A DNA stretch of 64,000 nucleotides from Fibrobacter sp. UWB16 (GTDB taxonomy: Bacteria; Fibrobacterota; Fibrobacteria; Fibrobacterales; Fibrobacteraceae), in contig NZ_OCMS01000002.1 in NCBI RefSeq assembly GCF_900215325.1, positions 62,001-126,000 of the forward strand, given 5' to 3'. Numbering within the stretch: the stretch's first letter is position 1; every line of letters begins with the position of its first letter. A model generated the notes under the pieces. It saw only the letters and a list, made by a program, of their open reading frames with translations. It was not told the DNA's origin and ran no database searches. Below, piece by piece: positions 49,959-58,191 of this stretch. The position numbers and the translations under genes are program-made.

Positions 49959-51150
49959 TTCCGTTTTTGAAGAAGACAAGCAGTTTATCGCCCCGCTTTA
50001 TGGCAAGGCCAATATTGAATTTGTCCGTGGCGAAGGTTCTTACTTGTTCGACAAGAACGGCAAGAAGTATCTTGACTTTGTCGCTGGCATCGCCGTGAAC
50101 GCTCTCGGTCACCAGAATGCTGCTATCAAGAAGGCTGTCGAAGAACAGATGGACAGCTTCTTCCACATTTCGAACCTTTATCCGAACTTCCCGCAGGTGA
50201 ACCTCGCTAAGGCTCTCCTCGCTGCAACGGGTTTCGACAAGGCATTCTTCTGCAACTCCGGTACCGAAGCTAACGAAGGCTGCATCAAGTTTGCTCGTAA
50301 GTATTTCGATCGCAAGGGTGAAAAGAACCGCCAGAAGATCGTAACGTTCATCAACAGCTTCCACGGTCGTACGTTTGCAGCCCTTTCTGCAACGGGTCAG
50401 CCGGCCATCCGCGAAGGCTTTGGCTCCATGCCGGGTGACTTTGTTCACGTTCCTTGGAACGATGTGGCAGCCCTCAAGGCCGAAGTTAACAACGACACTT
50501 GCGCCATCATGCTCGAATCTCTCGCTGCCGAAGGTGGCGTGATGACCGTTTCCGATGAAATGGTCGCTGCCATCAACAGCTTGAAGAAAGAATTCGGCTG
50601 CCTCGTGATTGTCGACGAAGTCCAGGCAGGTATGGGCCGTCTCGGCACATTCCTTGGCCTCCAGAAGCATGGCATTGATGCTGACCTCGTGTCGCTTGCC
50701 AAGGCTCTTGGCGGTGGCCTCCCGCTCGGTGCAGTGCTCCTCCGCCAGAAGGTTGCTGATCAGCTCAAGGCTGGCGATCATGGCACGACGTTTGGTGGTA
50801 ACCCGGTTGCTTGCGCAGTGGGTCTCGCTGTCGTGAACCAGATTGCAAAGCCGGAATTCCTCGCCAATGTCGAAGCTCGCTCCGCTCAGCTCAAGGCTGG
50901 CCTCGAAGCTATCGCCGCAAAGTTCCCGGCAGTGAAGAGCGTGCGTGGTGAAGGCCTTATTCTCGGCCTCGCTCTCGACGAATCGCTCCCGGTCGGTAAC
51001 GTGATTGCTGCCGCTCGCGACGAAGGCATGATGGTCCTCAGCGCTAAGGGTAACGTTCTCCGTTTGCTCCCGCCGCTGAACGTCTCCGCGGCCGAATGCG
51101 ACGAAGCGCTCGCTAAGCTTGAAAAGGCTTTTGCAACAGCTACAAAGTAA
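49939..51150 (+). CDS. argD: Acetylornithine aminotransferase ArgD
   Basis: The 403-residue class III PLP-dependent aminotransferase converts N-acetylglutamate semialdehyde to N-acetylornithine. It has YLDFVAGIAVNALGHQNAAI, AFFCNSGTEANEGCIKFARK, FINSFHGRTFAALSATGQPA, LVIVDEVQAGMGRLG, and the PLP lysine in LVSLAKALGGGLPLG. TFGGNPVACAVGLAV and VRGEGLILGLALD are further markers. It overlaps argB by 20 bases in another frame. A related role (ornithine or succinylornithine aminotransferase) is possible, but the argB link favours arginine synthesis. Confidence 0.92.
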   Translation: MAQSLANSVFEEDKQFIAPLYGKANIEFVRGEGSYLFDKNGKKYLDFVAGIAVNALGHQNAAIKKAVEEQMDSFFHISNLYPNFPQVNLAKALLAATGFDKAFFCNSGTEANEGCIKFARKYFDRKGEKNRQKIVTFINSFHGRTFAALSATGQPAIREGFGSMPGDFVHVPWNDVAALKAEVNNDTCAIMLESLAAEGGVMTVSDEMVAAINSLKKEFGCLVIVDEVQAGMGRLGTFLGLQKHGIDADLVSLAKALGGGLPLGAVLLRQKVADQLKAGDHGTTFGGNPVACAVGLAVVNQIAKPEFLANVEARSAQLKAGLEAIAAKFPAVKSVRGEGLILGLALDESLPVGNVIAAARDEGMMVLSAKGNVLRLLPPLNVSAAECDEALAKLEKAFATATK

Positions 51151-51164
51151 ACCGCGGCGCACTT

Positions 51165-51195
51165 GTCATGCCCGCGAAGGCGGGCATCACCTTTT
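51165..51195. repeat. Dispersed GTCATGCCCG palindrome after argD
   Basis: GTCATGCCCGC (51165-51175) and GCGGGCATC (51180-51188) with a four-base loop, then ACCTTTT. It lies 14 bases past the argD stop. Confidence 0.75.
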
Positions 51196-51201
51196 AAAAA
51201 C

Positions 51202-51235
51202 AGCCTATGGATAAACTCCATAGGCTAATTTTTTT
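51202..51235 (+). terminator. Terminator of argBD
   Basis: AGCCTATGG (51202-51210) and CCATAGGCT (51218-51226) form a nine-base stem with a seven-base loop, followed by AATTTTTTT. Confidence 0.9.
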
Positions 51236-51271
51236 GCATTCTGTATGTTTATTTATGTAGTTTATACAACG

Positions 51272-52153
51272 ATGAAATCCTCGAAGTTAATAAGCGTTTT
51301 TGTTGCAATCCTTTTGACCTTGTTTTGCGTTTCTTGTTCTAAATCGAACGAGGAACCAGTTTCTAGTTTAAAGGAGTCGGGATCTGTTTATACAAAAGAC
51401 TATTTTGTTCTGCGGCCATTTCATATAGCGTTGCCCAAGGGATATTCTGTGGAAAATATTCCTCATTTTGAGTTGGGTATTTACGAGATTAAAGATTCTG
51501 TAGGGCGTAAGCTTATGACTTTCATTCAAATGACGTACTATCATGGTGCATATCCGATTTCGTTTTTGCCTCCAAAAAATCCTAATGAGTTTAGCGAGGC
51601 GGGAAGGCTTGATACGGTTGTAACTATCGATGGAGTAAAAACTAAAAAGCGACAAGTTTATATTTGGTCTGATCGAACTCCTTCAAAGCGAAAAGATTGG
51701 CAACCTCCTGAAATTGTTAAGTTTATTTATTATCCTGATCAGGTTGATTCTTCTATTTGCGAAAGTATAATCCGTTCTATGAAAATCCATAGTTATAATA
51801 AAGATTATATGTGTAGCATTTATGTGCCTGATGGAGGATCTTTAGAAGGTTCAAAAATGTCTAGAATGCGCAATACGCAGATAAAAGATGTTCAATCTCT
51901 GACAAAAGATATCGAACTGTTGCCTGCTGTATCTGCAAATCAGGACTTCTTTGAAAAGAGCGGAAAATATCTGTTTCTTGCCGATTGCTTTATGAATGAT
52001 GAATACAAGGGCTCTTTCCACATCGATGAATCCTGTGAAATCGGATGGAACGGTAAATACGCTGAAAAGGAAGATATCCTTGATTTGCTAGATGCTATGG
52101 AAGATAAACAGTTTAAAGAAAAGCTCGTGAAAAAGTGCGACTTTTCGCGATGA
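51272..52153 (+). CDS. Lipoprotein of unknown function
   Basis: The 293-residue lipoprotein starts at ATG 51272 with signal MKSSKLISVFVAILLTLF and CVSC (lipidated Cys near residue 22). The codons are AT-richer than in argD. The body is mixed alpha/beta with VFTK and YFVLRPFHIALPKGYSVENI, a KDSVGRKLMTFIQMTYYHGA beta segment and a C-terminal charged helix (ILDLLDAMEDKQFKEKLVKK). No family was recognised. It stands alone between argBD and the Rpn-like gene. Confidence 0.65.
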   Translation: MKSSKLISVFVAILLTLFCVSCSKSNEEPVSSLKESGSVYTKDYFVLRPFHIALPKGYSVENIPHFELGIYEIKDSVGRKLMTFIQMTYYHGAYPISFLPPKNPNEFSEAGRLDTVVTIDGVKTKKRQVYIWSDRTPSKRKDWQPPEIVKFIYYPDQVDSSICESIIRSMKIHSYNKDYMCSIYVPDGGSLEGSKMSRMRNTQIKDVQSLTKDIELLPAVSANQDFFEKSGKYLFLADCFMNDEYKGSFHIDESCEIGWNGKYAEKEDILDLLDAMEDKQFKEKLVKKCDFSR

Positions 52154-52293
52154 ATTTTTCTTATTGTAAAATTTCATTTCATTTCAAAAAATAGCGAAAC
52201 ATTTTTCCCAAAAAAGCGTGTTAATATAATGGATAGGGAGCAATTTTCTGTCTATGGCCCCGACATTATCGGGTGTTTTAACACCGGAAAAAT

Positions 52294-53241
52294 ATGGAAA
52301 ACAATAGTAATGTGGCTGAAACAAAAAATAGCCATGGTGAAATGATTGGCGAAATTAAAACTTTCGAAGAATACAAAGGCGCGGGCGTTTTCGCGGATCT
52401 TCTTCTCGACAGAACTTTCAAAAAGGCTTTTAATCCCGATTCGCAAAATAAGGTTTGCCTGATTGCGCTTTTAAATGCCGTACTTGAAGGTGAAATTGCA
52501 TCGCCGATTGTGGATGTGCAGTCTCGTAACAAGGAATACAGCGACGGTTCGAATGAAAATCGTACTTCAGTTTTCGACTTGCACTGCATCGATTCTGCTC
52601 AGCGAAAATTCATCATCGAAGTGCAGATTCTTTTTCAGAAAAACATTGTCAATCGTTCGATTTATTACGCCTCACAAACGATTATTGCTCAGGGAAAACG
52701 AGGTAAAAAGTACAATTACGAATTGAACCCTGTTGTTACAGTTGTGTTCATGGAATTTAATGTGTTTGCCGATGACCGCTACATTCGCCGAGCAAAGCTT
52801 CGCGAAATCAATGGGTCTTGCATTAGTGATGCGCTCAATTTTGCGTTTGTAGAACTTCCAAAGTTCAATAAGCCTCTGGACGAACTCGAAACGACGCTCG
52901 ACAAGGGTCTTTACGCTCTCAAGAACATGAAAAACATGACGCAGATGCCCAAACAGTATGTGAACACGGTGTTCGAGCTCTTGTTTTCGACAGCGAAATT
53001 GGCTAAATTATCGAAAGAGGAACAGAAAATGATTGACGAAGCACAGAAAGCCAAATGGGACGAATACGCAATCCATAAAGCGGCTATTGATAGCGGTTTG
53101 CAACAAGGTCGCAATCAAAGAAATCTCGAAATTGCGAAGAAAATGCTGTTGAAAAAGAAGCCCGTTGAAGAAATTATTGAATTCACTGATCTTTCTGAAG
53201 CTGATGTTCTTGCGATTCAGGCCGATTTAGATAAAGCTTGA
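52294..53241 (+). CDS. Rpn-like PD-(D/E)XK nuclease / putative transposase family protein
   Basis: The 315-residue protein matches the PDDEXK-type transposase-associated family (PF12784-like). GAGVFADLLLDRTFKKAFN, IALLNAVLEGEIASPIVDVQ, the catalytic region SVFDLHCIDSAQRKFIIEVQ (Asp, then ExQ), NRSIYYASQTIIAQGKRGKK and a charged C-terminus (KKMLLKKKPVEEIIEFTDLS) are all present. Rpn proteins promote RecA-independent recombination in E. coli. The full-length frame is intact. No inverted repeats were found at its ends, so this does not look like an active insertion sequence. Confidence 0.85.
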   Translation: MENNSNVAETKNSHGEMIGEIKTFEEYKGAGVFADLLLDRTFKKAFNPDSQNKVCLIALLNAVLEGEIASPIVDVQSRNKEYSDGSNENRTSVFDLHCIDSAQRKFIIEVQILFQKNIVNRSIYYASQTIIAQGKRGKKYNYELNPVVTVVFMEFNVFADDRYIRRAKLREINGSCISDALNFAFVELPKFNKPLDELETTLDKGLYALKNMKNMTQMPKQYVNTVFELLFSTAKLAKLSKEEQKMIDEAQKAKWDEYAIHKAAIDSGLQQGRNQRNLEIAKKMLLKKKPVEEIIEFTDLSEADVLAIQADLDKA

Positions 53242-53259
53242 ATTGCTCGCGCAACATTT

Positions 53260-53289
53260 GTCATGCCCGATCAAATCGGGCATCTCCAT
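53260..53289. repeat. Dispersed GTCATGCCCG palindrome after the Rpn-like gene
   Basis: GTCATGCCCGAT (53260-53271) and ATCGGGCATC (53275-53284) with a short loop, then TCCAT. It closely matches the copy at 22514. Confidence 0.75.
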
Positions 53290-53303
53290 CTCGAAAAAAT
53301 TGC

Positions 53304-53335
53304 AAAAAGACCTGGACTTGGTTCCAGGTCTTTTT
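53304..53335. terminator. Bidirectional terminator between the Rpn-like and GGDEF genes
   Basis: AAAAAGACCTGGA (53304-53316) and TCCAGGTCTTTTT (53323-53335) form a perfect 13-base stem with a six-base loop. It separates the convergent genes. Confidence 0.9.
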
Positions 53336-53413
53336 GTATGCTTGGCGCATCGCCGCTTTCCGCGCGCATTCCCTTTGCTTTTGTTCTTCCTACTGTCTAC
53401 TTCTAACTGCTTA

Positions 53414-54544
53414 TCATCTCCCTTCCCGTGACGCCTTCTTTTGCAGGTACATCTGCCTGTCGGCGGCTGCGATGACCTCTTCTTCGGATTGCAAGCCTGT
53501 CGTGCGGACCGCAAAGCCGTAGGCGGCGCTTTCCGTAATTCCCTGAACTTGAGTTTGTTTGGATTCCTCAATGAAACGGCTTAAAAACGCTTCACATTTT
53601 GCGCGGTTGAATTTGGGAATAATCACCAAAAATTCATCCCCTCCGGTGCGGATGGCTTCGGCGTTTTCGGGGAGAATCTTCTTTAGAATCTCGGCAAAGT
53701 TTCGTATGTATTCATCACCCTTGCTGTGTCCGTAGTTGTCGTTAATTTCCTTGAGGTGGTTTAGGTCAAACATCACGTAACTGCATGGGAGCTTGCGCTT
53801 CACATCGTCGGGGTGCATCACAAGGTAGTTTCTGTTGAAAAGTCCCGTCATGGCGTCGTTGAAACTCAGCTTTTCGAACATTTTATGCGATGTGTTTTCG
53901 CTGACCTGAACACCGACAAAAAGGCAGACAATTACGAAGACCACGCTGACGATATCCACGCGGATCCCTTCGACAAACGGAGCTGCCGAGCCTGCAATAA
54001 AGGGCAGAATAAAGTAGATGATAAAGAAGGTAAAAGTCCGTAGTCCAAACTGCTTGCGGTAATAAATGATGATTCCCGTCATGAGAATGCCCCAAACGCC
54101 TGTGGCAAGCCAAGAAACGATTGTCTCGTTTGAAGTCCAGTCGCGGGTAATGTCGCCTGTAGAGATGTCTACGCCGACGTTCAGCAAAAAGTCAAGGACG
54201 CAAAGGGCGTAAATGGTGTAGTGTGTGATTTTGCTGAGTTCGCACTTTCTATTTTCGAGGAACGCGAATACGTACTGCGAAAAGTAGTAGATGCATAGCG
54301 CGCTCGAAACAAAGCTGACTAAATCGACAATTGCGTAAACTGGGGCCGAAAGTTCACCGTCGCAAAAGTGGATGATGGCGTACGTGATAATCACGCCGTG
54401 GTAGGCGATTATCATGCCTGTGAAGTTGTACTGAAGCCTGTCGTTACGCCAATGCCCGACCCAGAGGAGAACCAAAATGAGGAACAATATGGAAAGGCTG
54501 AACAAGTCTATACAGATGTTTACCGCCTGGATAATATCGTTCAT
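53414..54544 (-). CDS. Membrane GGDEF diguanylate cyclase
   Basis: The 376-residue protein starts at ATG 54544, where GGAGGG lies just upstream (an ATG at 54583 is less likely). Six or seven N-terminal membrane spans (to about residue 210) form a MASE-like sensor. The GGDEF domain follows (about 225-375): MFDLNHLKEINDNYGHSKGD with the metal and substrate residues, and TGGDEFLVIIPKF. The position of an inhibitory RxxD I-site is not conserved (NAEA). It is divergent from the recombinase gene with 64 bases between starts. Confidence 0.88.
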   Translation of the reverse strand: MNDIIQAVNICIDLFSLSILFLILVLLWVGHWRNDRLQYNFTGMIIAYHGVIITYAIIHFCDGELSAPVYAIVDLVSFVSSALCIYYFSQYVFAFLENRKCELSKITHYTIYALCVLDFLLNVGVDISTGDITRDWTSNETIVSWLATGVWGILMTGIIIYYRKQFGLRTFTFFIIYFILPFIAGSAAPFVEGIRVDIVSVVFVIVCLFVGVQVSENTSHKMFEKLSFNDAMTGLFNRNYLVMHPDDVKRKLPCSYVMFDLNHLKEINDNYGHSKGDEYIRNFAEILKKILPENAEAIRTGGDEFLVIIPKFNRAKCEAFLSRFIEESKQTQVQGITESAAYGFAVRTTGLQSEEEVIAAADRQMYLQKKASREGR

Positions 54545-54608
54545 GGTTCCCTCCGTAAAAACGTGTAATAAATACGTTAGCATAAATATATAAACAATTG
54601 GAGGTTTT

Positions 54609-55445
54609 ATGCGTTTTTTGGACTGTGCGCTTGACTATTTAAAGAAAGATGCTGATGAACTTGCACCTTTGACGGTACGCACGTATTACTGGAATTTGAA
54701 GAAAATTGCGCTTTTTGAACCGGAGCTCGAATGCGATGCTGTGACTTCTGAGACGGTGCGGAATTACAAGCGCTATTTGGAAACGCTCCACAATAAAGAA
54801 GCGACTGTGGTCAAGGCACTTTCGGTGTTCCGTATTTTTTGCAACAAGATGAAGGCGGACGGAGTGATTCATGGCGACCCGTTTGAAAACGTGAAGGTGG
54901 GGCGTGCCTACTCGCGTCGTGGATTTTTGACGTTGCGTGAGCTGAAACATCTTTATTTGAGTTACATGGAGTCGCATGTCGCTTTGACGCGGGCAGAAGA
55001 TGACGTGATGCGCGTGTTCCTGTTCAGCTGTTTTACGGGGCTCCGTTACGGGGACTTGCGTACGCTTGATGCCTCGGAAATTTTCGACTGGAAAATCCGT
55101 AAGCAAATGCACAAGACGGGCGAGGCGGTGTACATCCCGATTCCTGTGCAGGCGCGGCTGTTGCTCCCGAACCCGCTAACTTCTGGGCGTGTGTTCCATG
55201 TGGTGGATAATTCGACGTTCAACCGCACACTCCGTAAAGGGGCGAAAAAGCTAGGGCATTACAAGCATATCCATTGTCACCTGGCGCGGCATACATTTGC
55301 AACAACATGCATTACGATTGGAATCCCGCTACCTGCGACAAGCAAACTTCTCGGCCACCGCAACTTGGATACGACGCTTATTTACGCCAAGTACGTCGAC
55401 ACGTTTTTGGACAAAGAAATGAAAAAGTTTGACCGACTGAAATAA
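54609..55445 (+). CDS. Tyrosine recombinase / integrase
   Basis: The 278-residue protein has an N-terminal SAM-like core-binding domain (residues 1-95) and a catalytic domain with the full set: Arg in TGLRYGDLRTL, Lys in KQMHKTGEAVY, HxxR in HLARHTFATTC, His in SKLLGHRNL and Tyr in LIYAKYVD. It is Xer-sized and resembles Bacteroidetes-type phage integrases. TTGGAGG precedes the ATG. No attachment site or cargo was found; it may be a chromosomal recombinase (Xer-like) or a remnant of an element. Downstream is a gene bounded by two similar terminators (55480, 56439). Confidence 0.9.
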   Translation: MRFLDCALDYLKKDADELAPLTVRTYYWNLKKIALFEPELECDAVTSETVRNYKRYLETLHNKEATVVKALSVFRIFCNKMKADGVIHGDPFENVKVGRAYSRRGFLTLRELKHLYLSYMESHVALTRAEDDVMRVFLFSCFTGLRYGDLRTLDASEIFDWKIRKQMHKTGEAVYIPIPVQARLLLPNPLTSGRVFHVVDNSTFNRTLRKGAKKLGHYKHIHCHLARHTFATTCITIGIPLPATSKLLGHRNLDTTLIYAKYVDTFLDKEMKKFDRLK

Positions 55446-55479
55446 AATGTCTTCGGCTTTGTGGTCATAAAAATTGTAC

Positions 55480-55509
55480 AAAAAAAACGGCCTGCAAAAC
55501 TGCGGGCCG
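55480..55509 (-). terminator. Terminator of the zinc-ribbon membrane gene
   Basis: CGGCCTGCA (55488-55496) and TGCGGGCCG (55501-55509) form a stem with an AAAC loop and one imperfect pair. On the minus strand a run of eight T follows (55487-55480). The same hairpin type, with shared flanks, occurs at 56439. Confidence 0.85.
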
Positions 55510-55531
55510 CTCCTGAAATTTAGAGATGCAT

Positions 55532-56374
55532 CTAGGACGGGTCTGCGTTTTGATTTTCTACATCGCGCTGGGCAATGAGTTCTTCAGCCTTGTGATTTAC
55601 GGCATTGTTATAAAGCAATGTGTGCAATTCGCGTTCGTTGTTCATTGCTGCCTTTATGAGTTTTAAATTGCAGATGATGAAGATAACCCATGAAATGGCC
55701 CCAAGAAGCAAATAGGTCACTTCATTGTTGTTGTAGAAACTCACGAAATTGCAGATGGGCATGATGATGTTGATGGCGAGGTATCCTTTCAGCATTTTGC
55801 TTGGGATGGGCTTTGCGTTGCCGCCTAGAATCGTTAACGTCTTGTTTTGACTTTTAAGCAAGTCTTTGAATATAAAATAATTCACAACAGGAATGAAATA
55901 GCATAAAACGGCTCCCCATGGCGCAAAGAAGGTCTCTGTGAACGAGCCCTGTGTTTTTTGAGCGTGGTAAATCCATACCCAGTTTTTCCAAGTGTACACG
56001 CACGTGGGTATTGCTATAAAGAGCAAAAAACCGATCAGGATAAAACCTGCCAGAAAGAATTCATTGGACAGGGGAATGTTGACTTTTTGGCCTTCAATCC
56101 CGGCATTGATGGGTTCAAAAGTTTTTATTTCTACAAGGAGTAAAAGGATGTTCAAGACAATCGTAAATTTTGTCCACGATATGACGCTCTTTCCACGATA
56201 GAGGTTGTCTAGCAGAGATTTTTCAAGTTTGGGGTCTACAAGTTTTTCAGGAGAATCCTTGTAAGAGTCGCAATAGAGTTCTGTCGGCGTGGGTTCGCAA
56301 TCTTTAGGCGCATCGCACCACAGACATTTCGGCATATCGTCTTCGTATTCTCTTCCGCACTTTTTGCAAATCAT
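55532..56374 (-). CDS. Zinc-ribbon multi-pass membrane protein
   Basis: The 280-residue protein starts at ATG 56374 (MICKKCGREYEDDMPKCLWC), with AGAGG upstream, rather than at 56440. A zinc ribbon (CKKCG ... CLWC) precedes a linker and about five membrane spans. FAPWGAVLCYFIPVVNYFIF then KDLLKSQNKTL is shared with the paralogue at 31808. It ends in a charged helix (EELIAQRDVENQNADPS). The combination resembles bacterial double zinc ribbon/DUF4328-type membrane proteins of unknown role. It is flanked by two similar terminators and lies beside the recombinase gene. Confidence 0.7.
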   Translation of the reverse strand: MICKKCGREYEDDMPKCLWCDAPKDCEPTPTELYCDSYKDSPEKLVDPKLEKSLLDNLYRGKSVISWTKFTIVLNILLLLVEIKTFEPINAGIEGQKVNIPLSNEFFLAGFILIGFLLFIAIPTCVYTWKNWVWIYHAQKTQGSFTETFFAPWGAVLCYFIPVVNYFIFKDLLKSQNKTLTILGGNAKPIPSKMLKGYLAINIIMPICNFVSFYNNNEVTYLLLGAISWVIFIICNLKLIKAAMNNERELHTLLYNNAVNHKAEELIAQRDVENQNADPS

Positions 56375-56438
56375 AAGGCCTCTGTTACGGGAAAATTTGT
56401 TTGTGAAAAAATAACAAAAATGTGTACAAGAATCTCGC

Positions 56439-56468
56439 AAAAAAAACGGCCCGCTTATTTGCGGGTCG
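56439..56468 (-). terminator. Terminator related to that at 55480
   Basis: CGGCCCGC (56447-56454) and GCGGGTCG (56461-56468) form a stem (one G-T pair) with a six-base loop; on the minus strand a run of eight T follows (56446-56439). The flanks (ACAA..., TGAAATTTA) are shared with the 55480 copy. Confidence 0.8.
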
Positions 56469-56481
56469 CTTTTGAAATTTA

Positions 56482-56518
56482 ACTGGATTCTTCGAGGCTA
56501 TTCGCCTCTCAGAATGAC
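56482..56518. repeat. Dispersed repeat, ACTGGATTC / CAGAATGAC arm with inner hairpin
   Basis: ACTGGATTCTTC is followed by a GAGGC/GCCTC hairpin and CAGAATGAC. It is the inverse-arm form of the element at 7400-7433. Confidence 0.7.
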
Positions 56519-56528
56519 GTATGATTCC

Positions 56529-56646
56529 AAGGAAAGGAGTCTAGAGGGAAACCTCGGGTTTCCCTTTACGACTTATCAAAACATTCCTAGCCGCAGTAAA
56601 GGATAGGAGTCTAGGGGAAAAACTTAGGTTTTCCCCTACGTCTTAT
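56529..56646. repeat. Two 48-base direct repeats with inner hairpins, 70 bases apart
   Basis: Copy A is 56529-56576 and copy B is 56599-56646. Both start AAGGA(A/T)AGGAGTCTAG and end TACG(A/T)CTTAT. Each has an inner palindrome: GGGAAACC/GGTTTCCC in A, GGGGAAAA/TTTTCCCC in B. Copy B overlaps the last codons of the radical SAM gene, so A looks like a duplicated 3' end. Both can act as terminators. Confidence 0.75.
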
Positions 56647-58159
56647 TAGTCGGAGCCTGTCTTGCGACCGGGGCGAGTTCTCCATGCTTTCTGAACAGGT
56701 GCTTCACGAGCGTGCCGAATCCACGGAGAACGCGGTAACGTTCACGCGGGTTCTTGATCGCCATGATGCCCTGACGGATGATGTAGCTAGGACGCAGGTA
56801 GAATTCACGGCGGGCCTTGTCGCAGAAGTCCACGAGAGCCTGGCTTGTGAGTTCGCCGCGCTGGATTGTGGTACGGTGGAAGCCGTCCTTGTCGAGCCAC
56901 TGGCTGTAATCCTTCGACTTCAAAGCGCCGCTGGCGAGAGCTTCCTTGTAAGCTTCGGTGCCTGGGTATGCCATGATGGGGTAGAACTGGGCTGTGTTCG
57001 GGTTCAGCTTCTTGGCGTAGTCGAGCGTCATGCGGAGCGTTTCCGGCGTGTCGCCCGGGTTACCGACCATGAAGCAACCGTGAACGAGGAGTCCTGCCTT
57101 GCGGGCATTCTTCGTAAATTCAATTGCCTTGTCGGTGTTCTTCACGCCCTTGTGGATCTTTTCGAGAACCTCGGGGGAGGCACTTTCGAAGCCCACGCAC
57201 ATTTCGCGGCCACCGGCCTTCTTCATGAGCTTGAGCAAGTCGAGCGGCACATCGGCGCGGGCGTTGCAGCTCCACGTAATCTTGAGACCGCGTTCGAGAA
57301 TCAAGTTGCAAATCTGGCGCACGTGTTCGTGGCTTGCCGTAAACGTATCGTCTTCAAAGAACACTTCGCCTAAATCTTCGAAGTTTTCCTTGATGTACTG
57401 GAGTTCGTCGACAACGTCCTTCGGATCGCGGCGGCGGAACTTGTGACCGTTGAGCGTCTGCGGAATCACGCAGTAGCTGCAGTGGTTCGGGCAACCACGA
57501 CCAGACAAAATCACGATAAGCGGGTTCAGGTTTGCACCGTAGAAATACTTCTTGTAGCAGCTGTAAAGGTGCTTGCGGTAGACCTTCGAGACCCACGGGA
57601 TTTCGTTCAGGTTTTCAATCTTCGGACCTTCGGGCTGGAAGTCCACCTTGCCTTCGGCGGTGCGGTAGGCAAGGCCTGCAAACTGACCAACAGGAGCGCC
57701 GTCGCCACGGAGGGCGCGGACGAGGTTCCTACAGGTGTAGTCGGCTTCGCCAATCACCACGTAGTCCAAAGACGGTTCCATTTCCATGGATTCGAGCGGC
57801 TCTGCGGTCGCGTGCGTACCCATGATGGCAACCTTTACGTTCGGCAAAGTTTCCTTGATCGCATGGACGACCTTGAGGTCGTTCAAAATACTCGGGGTGC
57901 TAGTGCTGCAAATAACGAGTTCCGGACCGAACTTCTTGATGCCTTCGAGCGTCTGGGACAAGTCGAGTTCCATGGCGGGGCTGTCAATCAGCTGGATTTC
58001 GTTACCGTCGGCTTCACAAACGCCGGCAGCATAGCTCAAAAACATGGGCCAGTAAAGCGTACTGGACTTCGTAACACACGGGGATCTAGATTCCCGACTG
58101 AACATCGGGTGGAAGGGGGGATTTAAAAAAGTAACGTTCATGACCGTCACAAAATACAT
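56636..58159 (-). CDS. B12-binding radical SAM enzyme
   Basis: The 507-residue protein has an N-terminal cobalamin-binding Rossmann domain (about residues 20-160; PELVICSTSTPSILNDLKVV, KVAIMGTHATAEPL, DYVVIGEADYTCRNLV) and a radical SAM core with the cluster motif RGCPNHCSYC (about 220). GLKITWSCNARAD, FESASPEVLEKIHKGVKNTD and FMVGNPGDTPETLRMTLDY follow. Relatives include BchE and hopanoid or lipid methylases. The last 60 residues are basic. Substrate unknown. Its stop lies in a direct-repeat element. Confidence 0.88.
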   Translation of the reverse strand: MYFVTVMNVTFLNPPFHPMFSRESRSPCVTKSSTLYWPMFLSYAAGVCEADGNEIQLIDSPAMELDLSQTLEGIKKFGPELVICSTSTPSILNDLKVVHAIKETLPNVKVAIMGTHATAEPLESMEMEPSLDYVVIGEADYTCRNLVRALRGDGAPVGQFAGLAYRTAEGKVDFQPEGPKIENLNEIPWVSKVYRKHLYSCYKKYFYGANLNPLIVILSGRGCPNHCSYCVIPQTLNGHKFRRRDPKDVVDELQYIKENFEDLGEVFFEDDTFTASHEHVRQICNLILERGLKITWSCNARADVPLDLLKLMKKAGGREMCVGFESASPEVLEKIHKGVKNTDKAIEFTKNARKAGLLVHGCFMVGNPGDTPETLRMTLDYAKKLNPNTAQFYPIMAYPGTEAYKEALASGALKSKDYSQWLDKDGFHRTTIQRGELTSQALVDFCDKARREFYLRPSYIIRQGIMAIKNPRERYRVLRGFGTLVKHLFRKHGELAPVARQAPTNKT

Positions 58160-58191
58160 AATCTAAAAGGATAATGCTACATTATAATGCG

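Noticed and set aside
52294-53241. Active insertion sequence at the Rpn-like gene
   Set aside because: No terminal inverted repeats or target duplication were found; the palindrome downstream belongs to the dispersed family.
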